A DNA stretch of 64,000 nucleotides from Rotaria socialis (taxonomy: Eukaryota; Rotifera; Eurotatoria; Philodinida; Philodinidae). The notes under the pieces are model-generated. The model was not told the DNA's origin and did no database searches. It was given only the letters and a program-made list of their open reading frames with translations. The translations under genes were made by a program, and so were the position numbers. Below are positions 51,501 through 64,000 of the stretch, in pieces; within the stretch, counting starts at the first letter, position 1; each line of letters opens with the position of its first letter. Where the stretch lies: assembly GCA_905331475.1 (NCBI GenBank), contig CAJNYU010002344.1, forward strand, positions 62,001 to 126,000, written 5' to 3'.

Positions 51501-53704
51501 TTTCAAGAGAAAAGAAACTCGATTTGAACGGTAGTTAATTCGTTAACTTCCGGAAATTTCCAGCTAGGAAATGAATTGTCTACCAAGAAAAGAATGAACT
51601 TGGCCGAGGCAATTTTTTCAGGTTCAGGTAATTTTAAAAGTTTAGTTCAAAGAGAAAGTCTTCTCAAGTGTTACAGAACAGTTATTAGGTTTTGATTTCA
51701 TGGTTGAAAGTGTTCGAATGGCAACACTCAAAAAGTCTATTGTTTGTTTCGGAAACGTTGATGTATTCGGGCTTGGTTGGATCAGTTAATACATAAGTTA
51801 ATCTTGATAAAAGAATTATCTTAGCTCATTTTATAAGAATCTACTGAGCTTGTAGTCTGTTGTATACAATACAACTGAAAATATAGTTTCTTCAATCGAC
51901 CTCTCAACAGAGGAAAGTTTTTATTAGATTTTAACAGAATAATATCGTATATATAGTAAAATATTACAAAAGATATCAAACAAAAATAACTACAGAACAG
52001 TCTGCTCATTATAAACAGCCTTGGATTTGATAAATAATGCTTGCTACAAATGCTCCTCCTTCATGTGGCTACCTCGTCCATCTGAAAAAAATGAATGTTT
52101 TACTAGTTCTTTCCTTTTTTTAAGTATAACCTTGCTATTGTGAACAGTTTTTTCAACCTCTTCCGTTTTTCTGACGGATGTTCCAGAAAGGCAGAATAGG
52201 AAGAACATCTCTGTTTCTTTCAATTTCATCAACGTCAAAATTAAAATAGTACTGTACCCCAGATATTTTTAGTTGTGACACTCATTTTAATCTAGGAAAT
52301 TTATTAACATCAATGTTTGACCATAAAAGCTATCTAACAAAAAACATGGTTGATCCTCATTTCTCTGAAATATTACTATCACAGTGTTGATAAATTCTGT
52401 ACCTATTAAGAATTTATATTGATCATTTCTTAGACATTGCTAGAATTCATTGAAATGAAACGAACCTACACAATATAGATTTTGTGTACTCAAAAAGTGA
52501 GTACACTCGAGATTCGGCCAGTGTGTTCGGGCGTCCGTTAACACGATACCTCTTGAAAGCCTCATCCAATTGTCATGAAATTTTGTACACAGAATTGACC
52601 AGACCATCCCTGAGGGAAGGAGGAGGTTCAGGGATTTTTTTCTGAAAATTATTCACAACATATATAAATCGACTCAGCTTTTTGCAGTACACATAACAAT
52701 CGGATGCGAATCCGATGTTTCCATATTTATTTGGTTTTAAAATAGAATCGAGGTACATCGCAATTATTGAGAGTATATAGTTGCATTGATTTGAAAGCGA
52801 TGTCAATGTGTGTTATGAATTCTTGTTAGGCTTCGTTCTTCTTTTGTTTTCTAGCTTTCTATGGTTTTCTTCATTGTTGGCTCAATGCATTTGCCGAAAT
52901 GCTTCGTTTCGCTGATCGACAATTTTATAGTGTATATAATTTTAATGACTAAATTTTCTCGATTTACGATTAGTACTATTTTAGGATTGGTGGACAGCAA
53001 CATCATGGAGTAGTTATTATCGAACATGGAATATTGTAAGTTAAATTTTCTTTAAAAAAATCACAGTTGTCTTTCAACTATCACCATTTAGGTCGTTCAT
53101 GATTGGCTCTATACATATGTTTATCGTGATTGTCATAAGGTAATGAATTTTGAAAAAAGAAAAACTTATTTTCATTATATCCTTTAAATTAGTTACTTGG
53201 CGTTAAATATCGGTTGGTTTCAATGTATGCAGTTATTTTCCTTAGTGCATGTGTTCATGAATACATCATATCATTAACGTTTGGCTATTTTTATCCTATA
53301 CTTTTTGTTCAATTTGCTGTACTCGGTTGTAAGTATTTTCGACTCTGTTGTTTTTAATGAATAAAAACTTTTTTATTTTAAAAAAAAGTTATTTCAATGC
53401 TTATATTACCACAACGTACACAAAACTATGCATTTAATGTGTTCATATGGGCATCATTATTTGTTGGGCTTGGCATGCAAATGTGTTTATATTCTATCGA
53501 ATGGTACGCTCGACAAAATTGTCCGCGTTATGTGGTAAGTTGAATTTCGAAAATTTGATTTTCATATGAAAAGCAATACTTTTTCTTCTTCCCTAGAATG
53601 GACCTTTGGATTATTTTGTACCTCGATCACTTTTTTGTCGTGATAGTGATGTTATCAAATCTTCCATACCGAATAATATACTTCATAATCATCATGATTT
53701 ATGA
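48568..53704 (+). CDS. SOAT1-like: Sterol O-acyltransferase (ACAT/SOAT)
   Basis: Fourteen exons: 48568-48595, 48661-48725, 48777-48982, 49045-49206, 49270-49475, 49541-49668, 50355-50418, 50505-50849, 52855-52931, 52985-53035, 53092-53139, 53193-53328, 53389-53534, 53597-53704. Every phase closes, giving 589 residues (human SOAT1 has 550). It is an ER multipass enzyme that esterifies cholesterol with long-chain acyl-CoA. Signature blocks: [77 protein letters not shown] (FYxDWW motif at 425-430), VVHDWLY, and SACVHEY with the catalytic His at about 482. The cytosolic N-terminus of about 150 residues is charged and not conserved. The eighth intron (50850-52854, about 2 kb) holds a dispersed repeat. 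Confidence 0.97.
52490..52790. repeat. Dispersed repeat family B, copy 2
   Basis: Lies in the large intron of SOAT. Matches the reverse complement of 6640-7020, sharing GTGTACTCAAAA, TTGACCAGACCATCCCTGAGGG, ACATATATAAATCGACTCAG and the hairpin AATCGGATGCGAATCCGATG. It lacks about 90 bp present in copy 1. Confidence 0.75.
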
Positions 53705-56071
53705 TTGTTCTAACTGATATTTTGTGATAAAAAAAAATTGATATCTTTTTGTCTGCCGACTTGCCAAAGTTTTATTTCTTTTTCTTTATTTTTTCCTTTC
53801 CTAGTCTCTGTTTCTTAGTCATTTTAACTTACACATATATATATATATATGATTATTATTCATTTCGAACTATTTATTAATGATTCAAACTAAACAACTA
53901 TCATAGACTGTATTTATAGTTTTAAGGTTTCCATTTTGTTTTCTTCTTTCTTCTGCATTATGTGATTTTTCAATATGTATCGTCGGTTATTATTTACATT
54001 GTTGAAATTTCGTGATGTCTTTTTCTTTATATTGACAAAATATGACCGAAATTTCGATTGTTCATTGTGTCTTTTCGGCTTTCTTTTTCTGTAATAGTAA
54101 CCATTTGATGTTTATATATTTCAAGGAACTTCAAATAAAAATTACAAGCAAAGAAAAGAAATTGATACTTTGGCATGCACCTAAGCAATGTTCTTTGCCA
54201 GTTCATTAATGCCTCCATTATCTGCCTGTCATCACTACACACAATCTGTGTCGGGTGATGAAAGCCTTCATCATAGAATGAAAAAGTGGACCAGGGAGGT
54301 TTTTTCTTTCTTTTTTTTTGTTGAGTAATAATCGGTTAATGTGCGAAAGAGTAATGAAAAAAAAATGGATATGATTTATGCTATAGTTGTTTCGTTTTTG
54401 TGTGTGTGTGTGTGTGTGTGTATATACATATAAAGGATGCATTGAACTGCAGGCAAGGATTTACTTGAACTATGAACATCATATATCAATCATTGTCTTT
54501 CGATATCTATGATAATGTAAACAGACTTCTTGCTTCTTCTTCTTTTTATATCGGGATATGAGGTGAAGATCTACAGGTCAAATAGGCCCGACGGGTTAAC
54601 ATGATTCACTTTTTTTTTCTTTTAATTTATTATTATTGCTACTATTACTATTACATGAGAATCAAGTAAGTTATGTAGAGCAAGAAAGACACCGCACAAG
54701 GTCTTGCGCTTTCTCATAAGCATTTATCTTGTTCATTCGTTCTTTGTCTACCCATATTGGAGGGCATACAGGCCTTCTCTTGCATGTTTGCTTGCCATAT
54801 GTCTTAGGACCTTTAGAAGAAGAAGAGAAAGAAAAAAGTTTTCTTCTTTTATCGTTCTTTTTTCTCCTTTGAGTCTGTCAAAAAATTAGAGGATCAACAG
54901 CAAGCTGTTTCTTTTTTATTTGCATTACATTGGTTGGTGTTCAAGGAGAAACCGAAGAGAAAAGCGTACAGCTTATACGTGGATGGTACCGCATTGTAAA
55001 GAAAAGGAACAAGGAGAATATATTGCATGTCTTATGCAAGAGAACAGGCTATTCTTTCCTTCACACTTATAGAACAGAACACAACCAAGGAACAAAAAAG
55101 AAAGAAAAAAGAAAAGAAAAAACCGAGGCTGCCTCACGTAAAGAACAATCCACCGCGGCTTGCTACACATGCGTTTGTCGATAGGAAAAAGAGAGGCAGA
55201 GAGAGAGAGCGTCAGAGAGAGATAGAAAAAATGAGGAAAAGAGAAATAGAGACCAAACTTTATTCATTCACTCATAGAAGAAAAAACCAAGATGCACGCG
55301 AAGGAAAAAAAATCTCTCATTTTTTTTGCGAGATTTTTAGGGTCATTTTTTGCTTTACTTTCTTGCCTATATACTTTGTTCGCTATACTCTCGATTCTCA
55401 TTGTCATCATCTATGGCGTCCTTGTTTTCCTGGCCTATTACACTAGTCGACAGAGACATCGTTGTATCCCAACAAAGTGCAACCAAGTAACACGAACGAG
55501 CGAGCGAGAGAGAGAGAGAGAGAGCAAAACACACCTTCATATCTATATTGTCCGCAAGCGATTGTTTAATAAACTGTATTGATATATATATATATTTGTT
55601 CGGTAGAATGAAGGTAAGCTAAGGGTGAACTGGTTAAGAAGAAGAATCTCAATGTTTTATTATTATTATTATTATTATTGTTGTTAATAGTTATTGACCT
55701 TTGTCAATGGATGTATTCACCTTGACTTGGTTCGTGTGAAACTTCACAATAGTATATCCTCTTTTTCTCCTTCTTCTTTTTTTACCACTGTTCAAATCGA
55801 AATAAAATGCTTATCAGTTGTCTATATGTATGAAATAGGAGATTTTCATACATTCAATGTTGTAGTAATATAAATTTCTTCGTTTTTCTTTTTCTTTTTC
55901 TTTTTTTTTTACATTTTAGATTGTTGTCGGGTTCCATCAACGACTGACAGCTAGATGAAAGTGAAAAAAAAGTAGGTTTCAAACATGTGTCGTTACATAT
56001 GATTTCAATTGTGGCCAGTTTGCTCGAAAGGCCTCTATAAAACGAGCACGATAAAAAAACAATCCGAAATC
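53705..56071. repeat. Spacer between SOAT and TRIM71 with several microsatellites
   Basis: Contains (TA)n near 53835-53850, (TG)n at 54399-54420, (GA)n at 55505-55526 and (TAT)n at 55657-55679, with purine/pyrimidine-rich stretches between. No gene is supported; open frames in 54930-55582 follow the Arg/Glu/Lys-rich GA sequence. Confidence 0.75.
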
Positions 56072-59025
56072 ATGAATGAGACTAGCAATATGAACAGTGG
56101 TACTACCGGTGGCGTATGTTCATCGTGTCTTAAAGAAATGCCTATTGTTATGGCATCATCATCAAATAATCCCTTATCGAAATTATGTTCGAATTGTATG
56201 ACAGAATTTGTTGATCAACAACATTTTACTTCTGATATGAACAATAAATTTCCTCTCTTACCTTCATCACAATCTTTGCTAAATAATCAACAACAGACTC
56301 AATCAATATTTCAAACACATTTTTCATCATTACCTTCATCATCAGCATCATCGACTTCATCGTCTGTATCGTCAACAAATCGTCGTTTAAGTGTATTTGA
56401 TCCATTCGTATCCGGTAATCTTACTCAAAATTCAATACATAATCCATTAACAGATCTAAATAATGCATATTCACCATTAATATCAACAAATTTCAAAAGT
56501 GACTTTGATTTAACAACACCAACATCACCAGCAACAAATACAAATGATTTCATGCGATTTTTCCCTAGTTTTCTTAATGGAAATAATCATAATAGTGATC
56601 GCGATAGTCCAGCAAGTAGTACTCAAAGTAATGATTTATCTCAAACATTATTTTCGCGTCAACAATCAACAGCATCATCGTCATCAATAAATCGTTTACT
56701 ATTAAATGATCGGCCATCATCGTCATTTTGTTGTTTTGCTAACAATCCTCCGTATACATATTGTCTTGATTGTGAAACGTCCTTATGTGAAAAATGTGCA
56801 TTAACACATCCAAAAATTCTTAGTTTTAAAGATCATCGGCAACATTTATTAAGTTCACAATTAAATCAAAATCGATCCATTATTGGACAACAACCTTCAT
56901 TATCAAATACAGGTAAATTTTCTTTTTGCTAGTTCCTATTATTGCAGAAACTAAAATTTTCCTTTAATCTTTTAGTTCGTTTACCACAACAAAATCAAAT
57001 AGATTTTTCATTAAATCGTTCAAATAATTCCTCGAATGATTTATCATCATTATTTAGTTCATTTTTCTCTCAACTTTCATTAAATACATCAAATAATGAA
57101 AATTTAATGAATAACAACAATAATAACAATAATAATTCTTGTTTACCATCATCATCAACTATTGTTTGTCATGAACATTCAAACTTAAAAGCATCATATT
57201 ATTGTGATATATGTTCACATGCATATTGCCATGAGTGCCAAATTCATCATGCTCAACAACATACATTATCATCGTTACAAGATACGATTGATAATGCTCG
57301 GCAATTAACAAAACAATTTCTAATCGAATCACAAACATTATTATATCATTTAGATGAATCATTGAAACAATCGACACGTACAATTGAAAATATCTCAATA
57401 AAAAGTTCAACAATTGAAAATGAAATACGTTCAATGATTAAATATTTTCTTGATACACTTGCACAACGACAAGATTTTCTTTTGAAACATGTGGATAAAA
57501 TACAAACCATTAAAACGCAAACATTACAAAAGCAAATCAATGAAATTAATCAAGTTATTAAACAATTACATTTAACTATACTTGGTAAGTAGATATGGTT
57601 TTCTGAAGTAAAATTTCGGTTCATTCTTATTGTTTTTCTCTTCCTATCGATTTAGATTGTAATGAATGCTTAAAAACTGGCAACGATGCCGATCTTATAC
57701 GTACACGCAATCGCCTATGGAATGAAATAATTAAAATGAAACAAACATTATTATTCTATTTGAAACCTGTTGAAGATGATTATATACAATTTCAAGGTTC
57801 GGCAGCGACTATAAATAAATCTTTAGCAAACTACGGTCAACTAATAACATCAACACATCCAGCCTTGTGTGAATTATATGGTGATTCACTTTATAATACA
57901 ATAAGAAATCGTTTGAATGTATTAAATTTACAAACACGTAACCATCTTGGTGAATTACGTACAACAGGCGGTGATAACATTCAATGTTGTTTAATCGATA
58001 CAGGTAATAATCAGACAGTTCCATGTGAAATCTATGATCGTCAAAATGGACAATATTTTATAACATATATAGCTCAAAGTGATAATTTACATATGTTAAA
58101 TGTGTATGTTAATAATGCACCGATAAAAGATAATCCATTTCGTATCGAAATAAAACAGAATCGAACTTATTCAACATTAGGTTTAAAATTAGAATTTGAA
58201 ATTGGTGGTGAGGGTGATGAAGATGGTAAACTGTGTCGACCGTGGGGTGTTTGTTGTGATAATCAATCGAACATAGTTATTGCTGATCGATCAAATAATC
58301 GTATACAAATATTTAATAAATATGGACAATTTCTTCGAAAATTTGGTACACAAGGAAACCGGCCGGGACAATTCGATCGGCCGGCTGGTGTTGCATTCGA
58401 TAAACAATTAAATCGAATTGTTGTCACCGACAAAGATAATCATCGTATACAAGTGTTTACATCTATTGGAGAATATATATTTAAATTTGGTGAAAAAGGC
58501 ACTAAACCCGGTCAATTTAATTATCCATGGGATGTAGCTATATCATCAACATCACAAATATTAATATCCGATACACGTAATCATCGTATACAATTGTTTT
58601 CAAAAGATGGATTATTTTTACGTAAATACGGTTTTGATGGTCCTGTATGGAAGCAATTCGATTCACCACGAGGAGTCGTTTTTACTCATGCTGGACATAT
58701 AATTGTATCCGACTTTAATAATCATCGTCTTTTATTCTTATCATCAGATTTTCAAAATGCAAGATTTCTTGGCACTGAAGGTTCCGCTAACGGACAATTT
58801 CTTCGTCCACAAGGTGTTGATATTGATGCTGAAGGAAACATATTAGTTGCTGATTCAAGAAATTATCGTGTACAAGTTTTTTCACCGCAAGGAGTTTTCA
58901 AAACAAAATTCGGCTCACAAGGTTCTGGTCCTTTACAAATGGATCGACCGAGTGGAATATGTGTTACACCCGAAGGTGTCATACTTGTTGTTGATTTCGG
59001 TAACAATCGTATTCTTGCCTTTTAA
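56072..59025 (+). CDS. TRIM71 (lin-41): TRIM71/LIN-41 orthologue without an intact RING
   Basis: Exons 56072-56912, 56976-57584, 57656-59025; phases close to 939 residues (human TRIM71 has 868). Order: an N-terminal pair of CxxC knuckles (CSSC at about 16, CSNC at about 38), a long Ser/Asn/Thr-rich linker, B-box 1 at about 218-260 (YCLDCETSLCEKCALTH), B-box 2 at about 345-385 (CHEHSNLKASYYCDICSHAYCHEC), coiled coil, filamin-type Ig domain at about 540-655, and six NHL repeats to the C-terminus (GTQGNRPGQFDRPAGVAF, NYPWDVAI, DTRNHRIQLF, FDSPRGVVF, FLRPQGVDI, MDRPSGICVTPEG). The NHL wording is specific to TRIM71/LIN-41, an mRNA repressor and classic let-7 target. A full RING (Cys-His spacing) is absent. 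A stop at 56000-56002 excludes upstream coding in this exon. Confidence 0.95.
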
Positions 59026-60527
59026 TTATGTATACGATTTCCATTCTCACGGTTTTCACTCAGGTATCTATCTATATGTTTTAATATATATTCACACACA
59101 CACACACACACACACACATATCAACCCGGTAGTTTATAATGCACAAAGAACAGTCTCTTTTCTCTTTCTCTCCGAAATTTCGAAAACAAAATACAAACGA
59201 GTTATCATATTCATTATAGCTCATTCTATGAGTGAGGCATAATTAAAACAGTAGCAGAAATAATACAGTGTATTTATATGTGTGTAAATATTCAATCATT
59301 TTGGTTTTTTGATGTTGTTGTTTATAATCGTTGTTTTCTGTCAAGTTTTCTTTTCCCTCTAACTATCTTTCATTTATACATTATTATCCCGTTTATTTCT
59401 TCTTCTTCTTCTTTCGAGCACAGTATGCTTCTTTAAACGAAAAACTTCCCTTTTCTCGTTTTTTCTTCTTCTCTTTTTCGCTCTTTCTACAGCTTCAAGT
59501 TGCTAAAACTATCTAACGAATCACCTATACTACAAAAACAAAATTCAGGACTTCACATTTATAATATTCACTCAGGATTGGTTCTCTCAGGTTGAACAGT
59601 ACTGACTTTTCTCTTTCGTTTTCTTTTGTTTTAACAAAAATAAAAACATGTACCTCAGGATTTTTCGCTCTGCTACTATTGATAAATAAAAATATCGTCT
59701 AATCATAATAATAACAAAATAGAACGAATAATGTTCTTTAGTGGGCTTTTTTAAAAAACATAGATACACTAGCAGTATGCAGATAAATCATAAGCGCTCA
59801 GGTTTTTAACCAAATATTTAATACTAAAAAAAAAGAAACTACACCAAGTGTTTTTTTTTTGGCTAAAATGCTACTACTATTAATTCACTTTTTTTTGCTT
59901 CAGCATTTGTCTCATTCTAAGCTTCTATATCGTCTTTTTTTTTCGCGTATCTATGTGTGTGTGGTGTGTGTTGTTGCCTTTTTTTGTAAAATAATCTTTT
60001 GTTTTTTGAAATTCGAGTGCAAATCATTAAAAATAAAAGTCGATTTCTATTTATTTGTTGAGTAGTTATTTAGCCTTCAATTCAGGGTCGGCGTCGGCGT
60101 CGCCGCCGTCGTAGAAAAATGATGCTCCCGCCAAGGTTATAATTAAAGTACTGTTTATGTCTGCATGTAATATATTTACTGTCTTTTCCGGGTGAAAACA
60201 AAGTTTGGCATTGAGAAAAAAAAAGAATTGTTTATCGTTAGTTCGTTCTGCGGTTTTTTTATGACGATAGAATAGACGTTCGACCTTGTCTGTCTTCCTG
60301 TCTGGGTAGTTATTATAATAGATTATGAAGCGAAGGAGAAATAAAAGAAGAAGAAGAAGAAGAAAAAGAAAAAAAACTCTAGAGAACATGTTTACATCTA
60401 TTCAATGAACAACTTGTCTGGCGTTTAGTCAAGGCCATTGTATAAAGGACATGAAAGATACTTTCTTTTTCTTGTGTGCTTCAATGATTGAAATAGAAAA
60501 TGTTACGTATGATCATAGAATGGTTCT
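59026..60527. repeat. Convergent 3' region with CA microsatellite
   Basis: Lies between the stop codons of TRIM71 (plus) and the EGF-repeat gene (minus), so it holds both 3' UTRs. Contains (CA)n at about 59094-59118 and many T- and TTC-rich runs. No gene is supported. Confidence 0.7.
59651..59657 (+). promoter_or_regulatory. Possible let-7 seed match in TRIM71 3' region
   Basis: TACCTCA, 626 nt past the TRIM71 stop, is complementary to let-7 nucleotides 2-7 with A opposite position 1. Only one such site was noticed, there is no extended 3' pairing, and the 3' UTR length is unknown. A 7-mer can occur by chance. Confidence 0.25.
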
Positions 60528-63500
60528 TTATTCTTTTTTATTTTTAAATAAAGAGGCACACCTATTCAGTTGGATAGTATCATCGGTACAATAGCAGGCA
60601 TATGGTGGCTGAATACCGGAATTTGAAAAGCAATAACCGGGTGAACAATCGATACTACAAAAAGCTAAAAAACAAAAGACAAGTGCAAAATTGAATAGAT
60701 CTTTTGAGATTTTACCTGGTCGAATATTTGTTTCACATAGACTTCCTGTATAACCAGGAGGGCACGAACAAAGAAAATTAGCACCGCCATTAGTACATGT
60801 GGCAGAATTCAAACATGGATTACTATCGCATGGTACTGAAATAATAAAACAAGCACAGACAAGAAAAAATAAATAATAGAATTGATTTAGCCAGTGAAAA
60901 CATTCATGATTAGCTCGCTATGTTGCTCGATACTTATCGGCAAGGTACTCTATATTACTAACAGCTATGAAATAATTTGAAGGCTCTAAGTCACGAACGA
61001 TATATTTGTTTTGAATCATCTATCTTTGACATACACCTACTGTCGGTTGAAAATCTGAGGACTAAATACTATTACGTATGGTGAAGATGTTGGATCATTG
61101 AATCTGTCGTGCGAAAGTATCTCATACTTCAAGGCATCACTTTTTTGTTGCTTAGAATCTACGATCAACTTACATTGAACTGTAGATATTAATTCACAGC
61201 GTTGTCCTTTGAACGGATAAGGACATTTACAATTGAATGTAAATGGGCCATCAACACAAGTACCACCATTTGCACAAGGTTGTGCAGCACATTGTGACAC
61301 TACTTAGAATTTTCTATAGCTAATATTAAATTCTATTGATAAAGTTACCACTAATTGAGTTTTGACATCGATCTCCTGTGAATTGTGGCTGACAAACGCA
61401 GCGCCAGCCAGCTCCATCTGTGGTTGCAAGACATAGACCTGCATTAGCACAAGTTGTTGGACTACATGCAGCTGATATAAATATAAATAAAAAAACTTCG
61501 TAATAAAAGAAAAAAGTCAAGTAACGTACTTGATCTTGTTTCGCAATATGATCCAGTATATTCAACAGGACAAACGCATCTGTATCCATTTCCAACGTAA
61601 AAGCATCTTTGAAAAAAATGAAAGATAAGCAATTAAAACAAATGACATACTTTCTTTTCAAAAAACTTACTGGCCACCATTTAAACACAACGATGGATTA
61701 CTAAGGCAATTGCTTGTTGCTTAATACGTAAACAAAAATGAATTAAATATTAAAGAAAGTAGCATAGAGATATTTTTCATTTTACAAGTAGTAGGGGTTT
61801 CACAATTTAATCCTGTCCATCCTGGTGTACATTGACAAGTAAACGCATTAGTTCCGACGGGTAGACATCTTTTTAAAAAAGTCGTATTATCTCAGATTAT
61901 TTTAATTAGTTTCTCCTCTCTTACGTTCCACCATTTCTACATCGACCTAGAACTAGGCTGCAAACATTATTAGTTTCATCTAGAACACATAAATTTTATA
62001 ATTCATTTTCAAGAAAATAATATCCTTTCTCACTTTGTGCGATTTGTTGACATGTTGTTCCTATGTAGGGTGGTGGACATAGACACATCAGTGCATTATT
62101 ATTTATTTTACAACTAGAACAAATCAACGGCTCAATGAAAAACTACGCGATTCTTCTTGCTTACGTTCCACCGTTTTTGCAATAATTAGGATTAGCACTG
62201 CATGCACTGCTTTCTACAGAAAAATAAAAAAGAAATATTTCAAAAAAATACTACTAAATTTGTTTTGAATGAAACTCGGACCATATTCATAGGTTTCACA
62301 TTTTTTCCCTGTATATCCTGATAGACAAGAACACGCATTTTCAAATCCATTGAAATAACAACTAAAGATAATTTATTAAAATCAAATATTCTGAGTATTT
62401 CTTTTTCAAATAGCTTACGTTCCACCATTGATACATGAATTTGTCGGAAAACACGAAACTAAAAAATAAACTCATTTACTCATCAGTATATCGATAGAGA
62501 TTTAAATTACTTGTAGAATTTTTTTCACAGTATTCGCCTTCAGTTCCCGTTCGACAAACACATCGAAAATGAGTTGAATTGGATATGCATCTTTAAAATA
62601 GTCAATGTTACAAAGAAACGAGAGGACTTTCAAATTGTCAATACATACGTGGCTCCTTGTTTACATAGAGTTGGATTTATACTGCAAATTCTATTTGGTA
62701 TGACTAAAATTAAAATTCATAGTTCTACAAATTTGATGATCATGATATAAATACGCGTTTGTTCTTCGCATCTTTTTCCAGTGTATCCCGATAAGCAAAA
62801 ACAAACATTTTCAAACCCATTGAAATAACAACTAAAGATAATTCATTAAAATCAAATATTCTGATCATTTCTTTTTCAAATAGCTCACGTTCCACCATTG
62901 AAACATGGATTCGTCGGAAAACACGAAACTAAGAAATAAACTCATTTACTCATCAATATATCGATAGAGATGTAATTTACGTGTGGTATTTTTTTCACAG
63001 TATTCTCCTTCAGTTCCAGTTCGACAAACACATCGAAAATGAGTTGAATTGGATATGCATCTTTACAACAGTCAATATTACAAAAAAAAACGAGAGAATT
63101 TTCAAATTGCCAATACATACGCGCCTCCTTGTTTACAAAGAGTTGGATTTCTATCACAAATTCCATTTGGTGCGACTAAAATAAAAATAGAAAGTTCTGC
63201 AGATTTGATGATCATGAAATCTATACGCGTTTGTTCTTCACATCTTCCCCCACTATAACCAAATGGACATGCACAGACAAATGTACTTCCACTAGCAATA
63301 CATCTGTAAACAAAAATAATAGAATCAACGTGCTGAAACATTTTTTTAAATCAACTTACGCTCCACCATTCATACATGATGTATAATAACAATTGCCCGC
63401 TAAATTTTAGGTGTTTTCTGTTATGAGAGAATCATTTTAAAAGCTCACTAACCATTCGTATTAACTTCACATGTCGCTCCTTGAAAACCTGGTGAACATT

Positions 63501-63993
63501 GACATTGATAACCGTTGCCAACATTCGTACAACTGAAAAACATAATCTAGCAGTCGTTCACTAAGATTCTCTTATACACATACATGCCCCCGTTTTTGCA
63601 CGGTGACGATGAGCAAGGTTTAGCTAAATTATAGTGGTGAAGTTCAAAAACAAATTTCTAATATTTATTTATTAACATACTATCAGATCCAAGTTGACAT
63701 TGATTGCCCGAGTATGTTCCTTTACAAGTACAAAGAAACGAACCACCAGCTGGTGTACAACTACCATTATTAAAACAAGGGAAACTTGAACATGCATTTG
63801 ATTGACCTTTCATAGAAATAATATTCAACAAGTTTTATCAGATATGAACTTTTTAATTTACCAATCGGAATTTCACAAAATTGACCGCTAAATGTACCCG
63901 GACAAGCACATCTTAGCCGATTAAGTGCATAATCAAACGTGCACTGTCCATTATTGGTACAGTAATCTTCAGGACAAGTTGTTTTAGGATTAG
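60528..63993 (-). CDS. Secreted EGF-repeat protein (3' part; 5' end beyond the window)
   Basis: At least 13 EGF modules, most split over two exons at the same point, just after the third Cys region (..NGG+A/T..|C..). Exons in transcript order: 63862-63993, 63681-63806, 63584-63623, 63453-63532, 63360-63399, 63227-63303, 63121-63175, 62981-63060, 62889-62928, 62755-62831, 62649-62703, 62511-62590, 62419-62458, 62282-62361, 62165-62213, 62034-62113, 61925-61979, 61787-61868, 61671-61719, 61530-61606, 61349-61471, 61174-61302, 60716-60835, 60528-60664. Typical modules are CPEDYCTNNGQCTF and CSPTTCANAGLCLA. The last module (CSIDCSPGYCF...CYCTDD) is atypical and ends LFKNKKE-stop, with no membrane helix or GPI signal, so the product should be secreted. 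No clear DSL, LamG or Notch-type region is visible. The first exon listed may continue a gene extending past 64000. Confidence 0.88.
62282..63227. repeat. 470-bp tandem duplication of four EGF exons
   Basis: Two adjacent copies with a 470-bp offset: tattcgcctt at 62531 and tattctcctt at 63001; ACTAAAGATA at 62361 and 62831. The match includes introns and exon borders and I judge it close to 90 percent identical, so the duplication is recent. Each copy carries two split EGF modules (SCFPTN...CYFNGFENVC-type and NPTLCKQG...CISNSTHFRCVC-type). Confidence 0.93.
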
Positions 63994-64000
63994 CTAAATT

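Noticed and set aside
54930-55582. Overlapping Arg/Glu/Lys-rich open frames
   Set aside because: They arise from GA-rich repeats; all three frames are open for the same reason.

Overview
This window is nuclear DNA of an animal. It is AT-rich, and its protein-coding genes are split by many short introns (mostly 50-100 nt) with canonical GT...AG borders. The gene set contains SMAD, Gbx-type homeobox, LSM14, SOAT, TRIM71/LIN-41, TBC1D25, CFAP99, a SUEL-lectin receptor and an EGF-repeat protein. CFAP99 implies motile cilia, which argues against a nematode. Compact introns, AT-richness and divergent sequences make a rotifer (perhaps bdelloid) or another small spiralian the best guess, but this is inference only. 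A run of exactly 100 N at 34584-34683 is a scaffold gap.

Left arm (1-22.3 kb, gene dense): eL42/RPL36A (-), a Smad2/3-class gene directly upstream of it (-), a broken nuclease-like gene (+, about 5.1-8.1 kb), a TBC1D25-like Rab-GAP (-), a five-exon coiled-coil protein (-) with a tRNA-Arg(TCT) inside its intron on the other strand, CFAP99 (-), and, head-to-head with CFAP99, a type I membrane protein with SUEL-lectin-like and CUB-like domains (+).

Middle (22.3-42.6 kb, gene poor): about 20 kb with only one short ORF I would defend, a 72-residue secreted-peptide candidate at 39.0-39.3 kb. It is rich in repeats: microsatellites, a complete 811-bp non-autonomous hAT element with perfect 15-bp TIRs and an 8-bp target duplication, a block of short repeated words, an 81-bp minisatellite with a palindromic core just before the gap, and one copy of a dispersed repeat whose other copy is at 5.3 kb.

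Right arm (42.6-64 kb): a Gbx-like homeobox gene (-), LSM14 (-), SOAT/ACAT (+, 14 exons, complete), TRIM71/LIN-41 (+) and a secreted EGF-repeat protein (-) that runs off the right edge. The genes do not form one pathway. Three of them are developmental regulators (Smad2/3, Gbx, TRIM71), and each has lost a residue or module that is normally conserved: the SSXS tail and DNA-binding hairpin of Smad2/3, Phe49 of the homeodomain, and the RING of TRIM71. That shared pattern of divergence, together with the broken gene, is the most interesting feature of the window. I did not find a convincing new multi-gene system.
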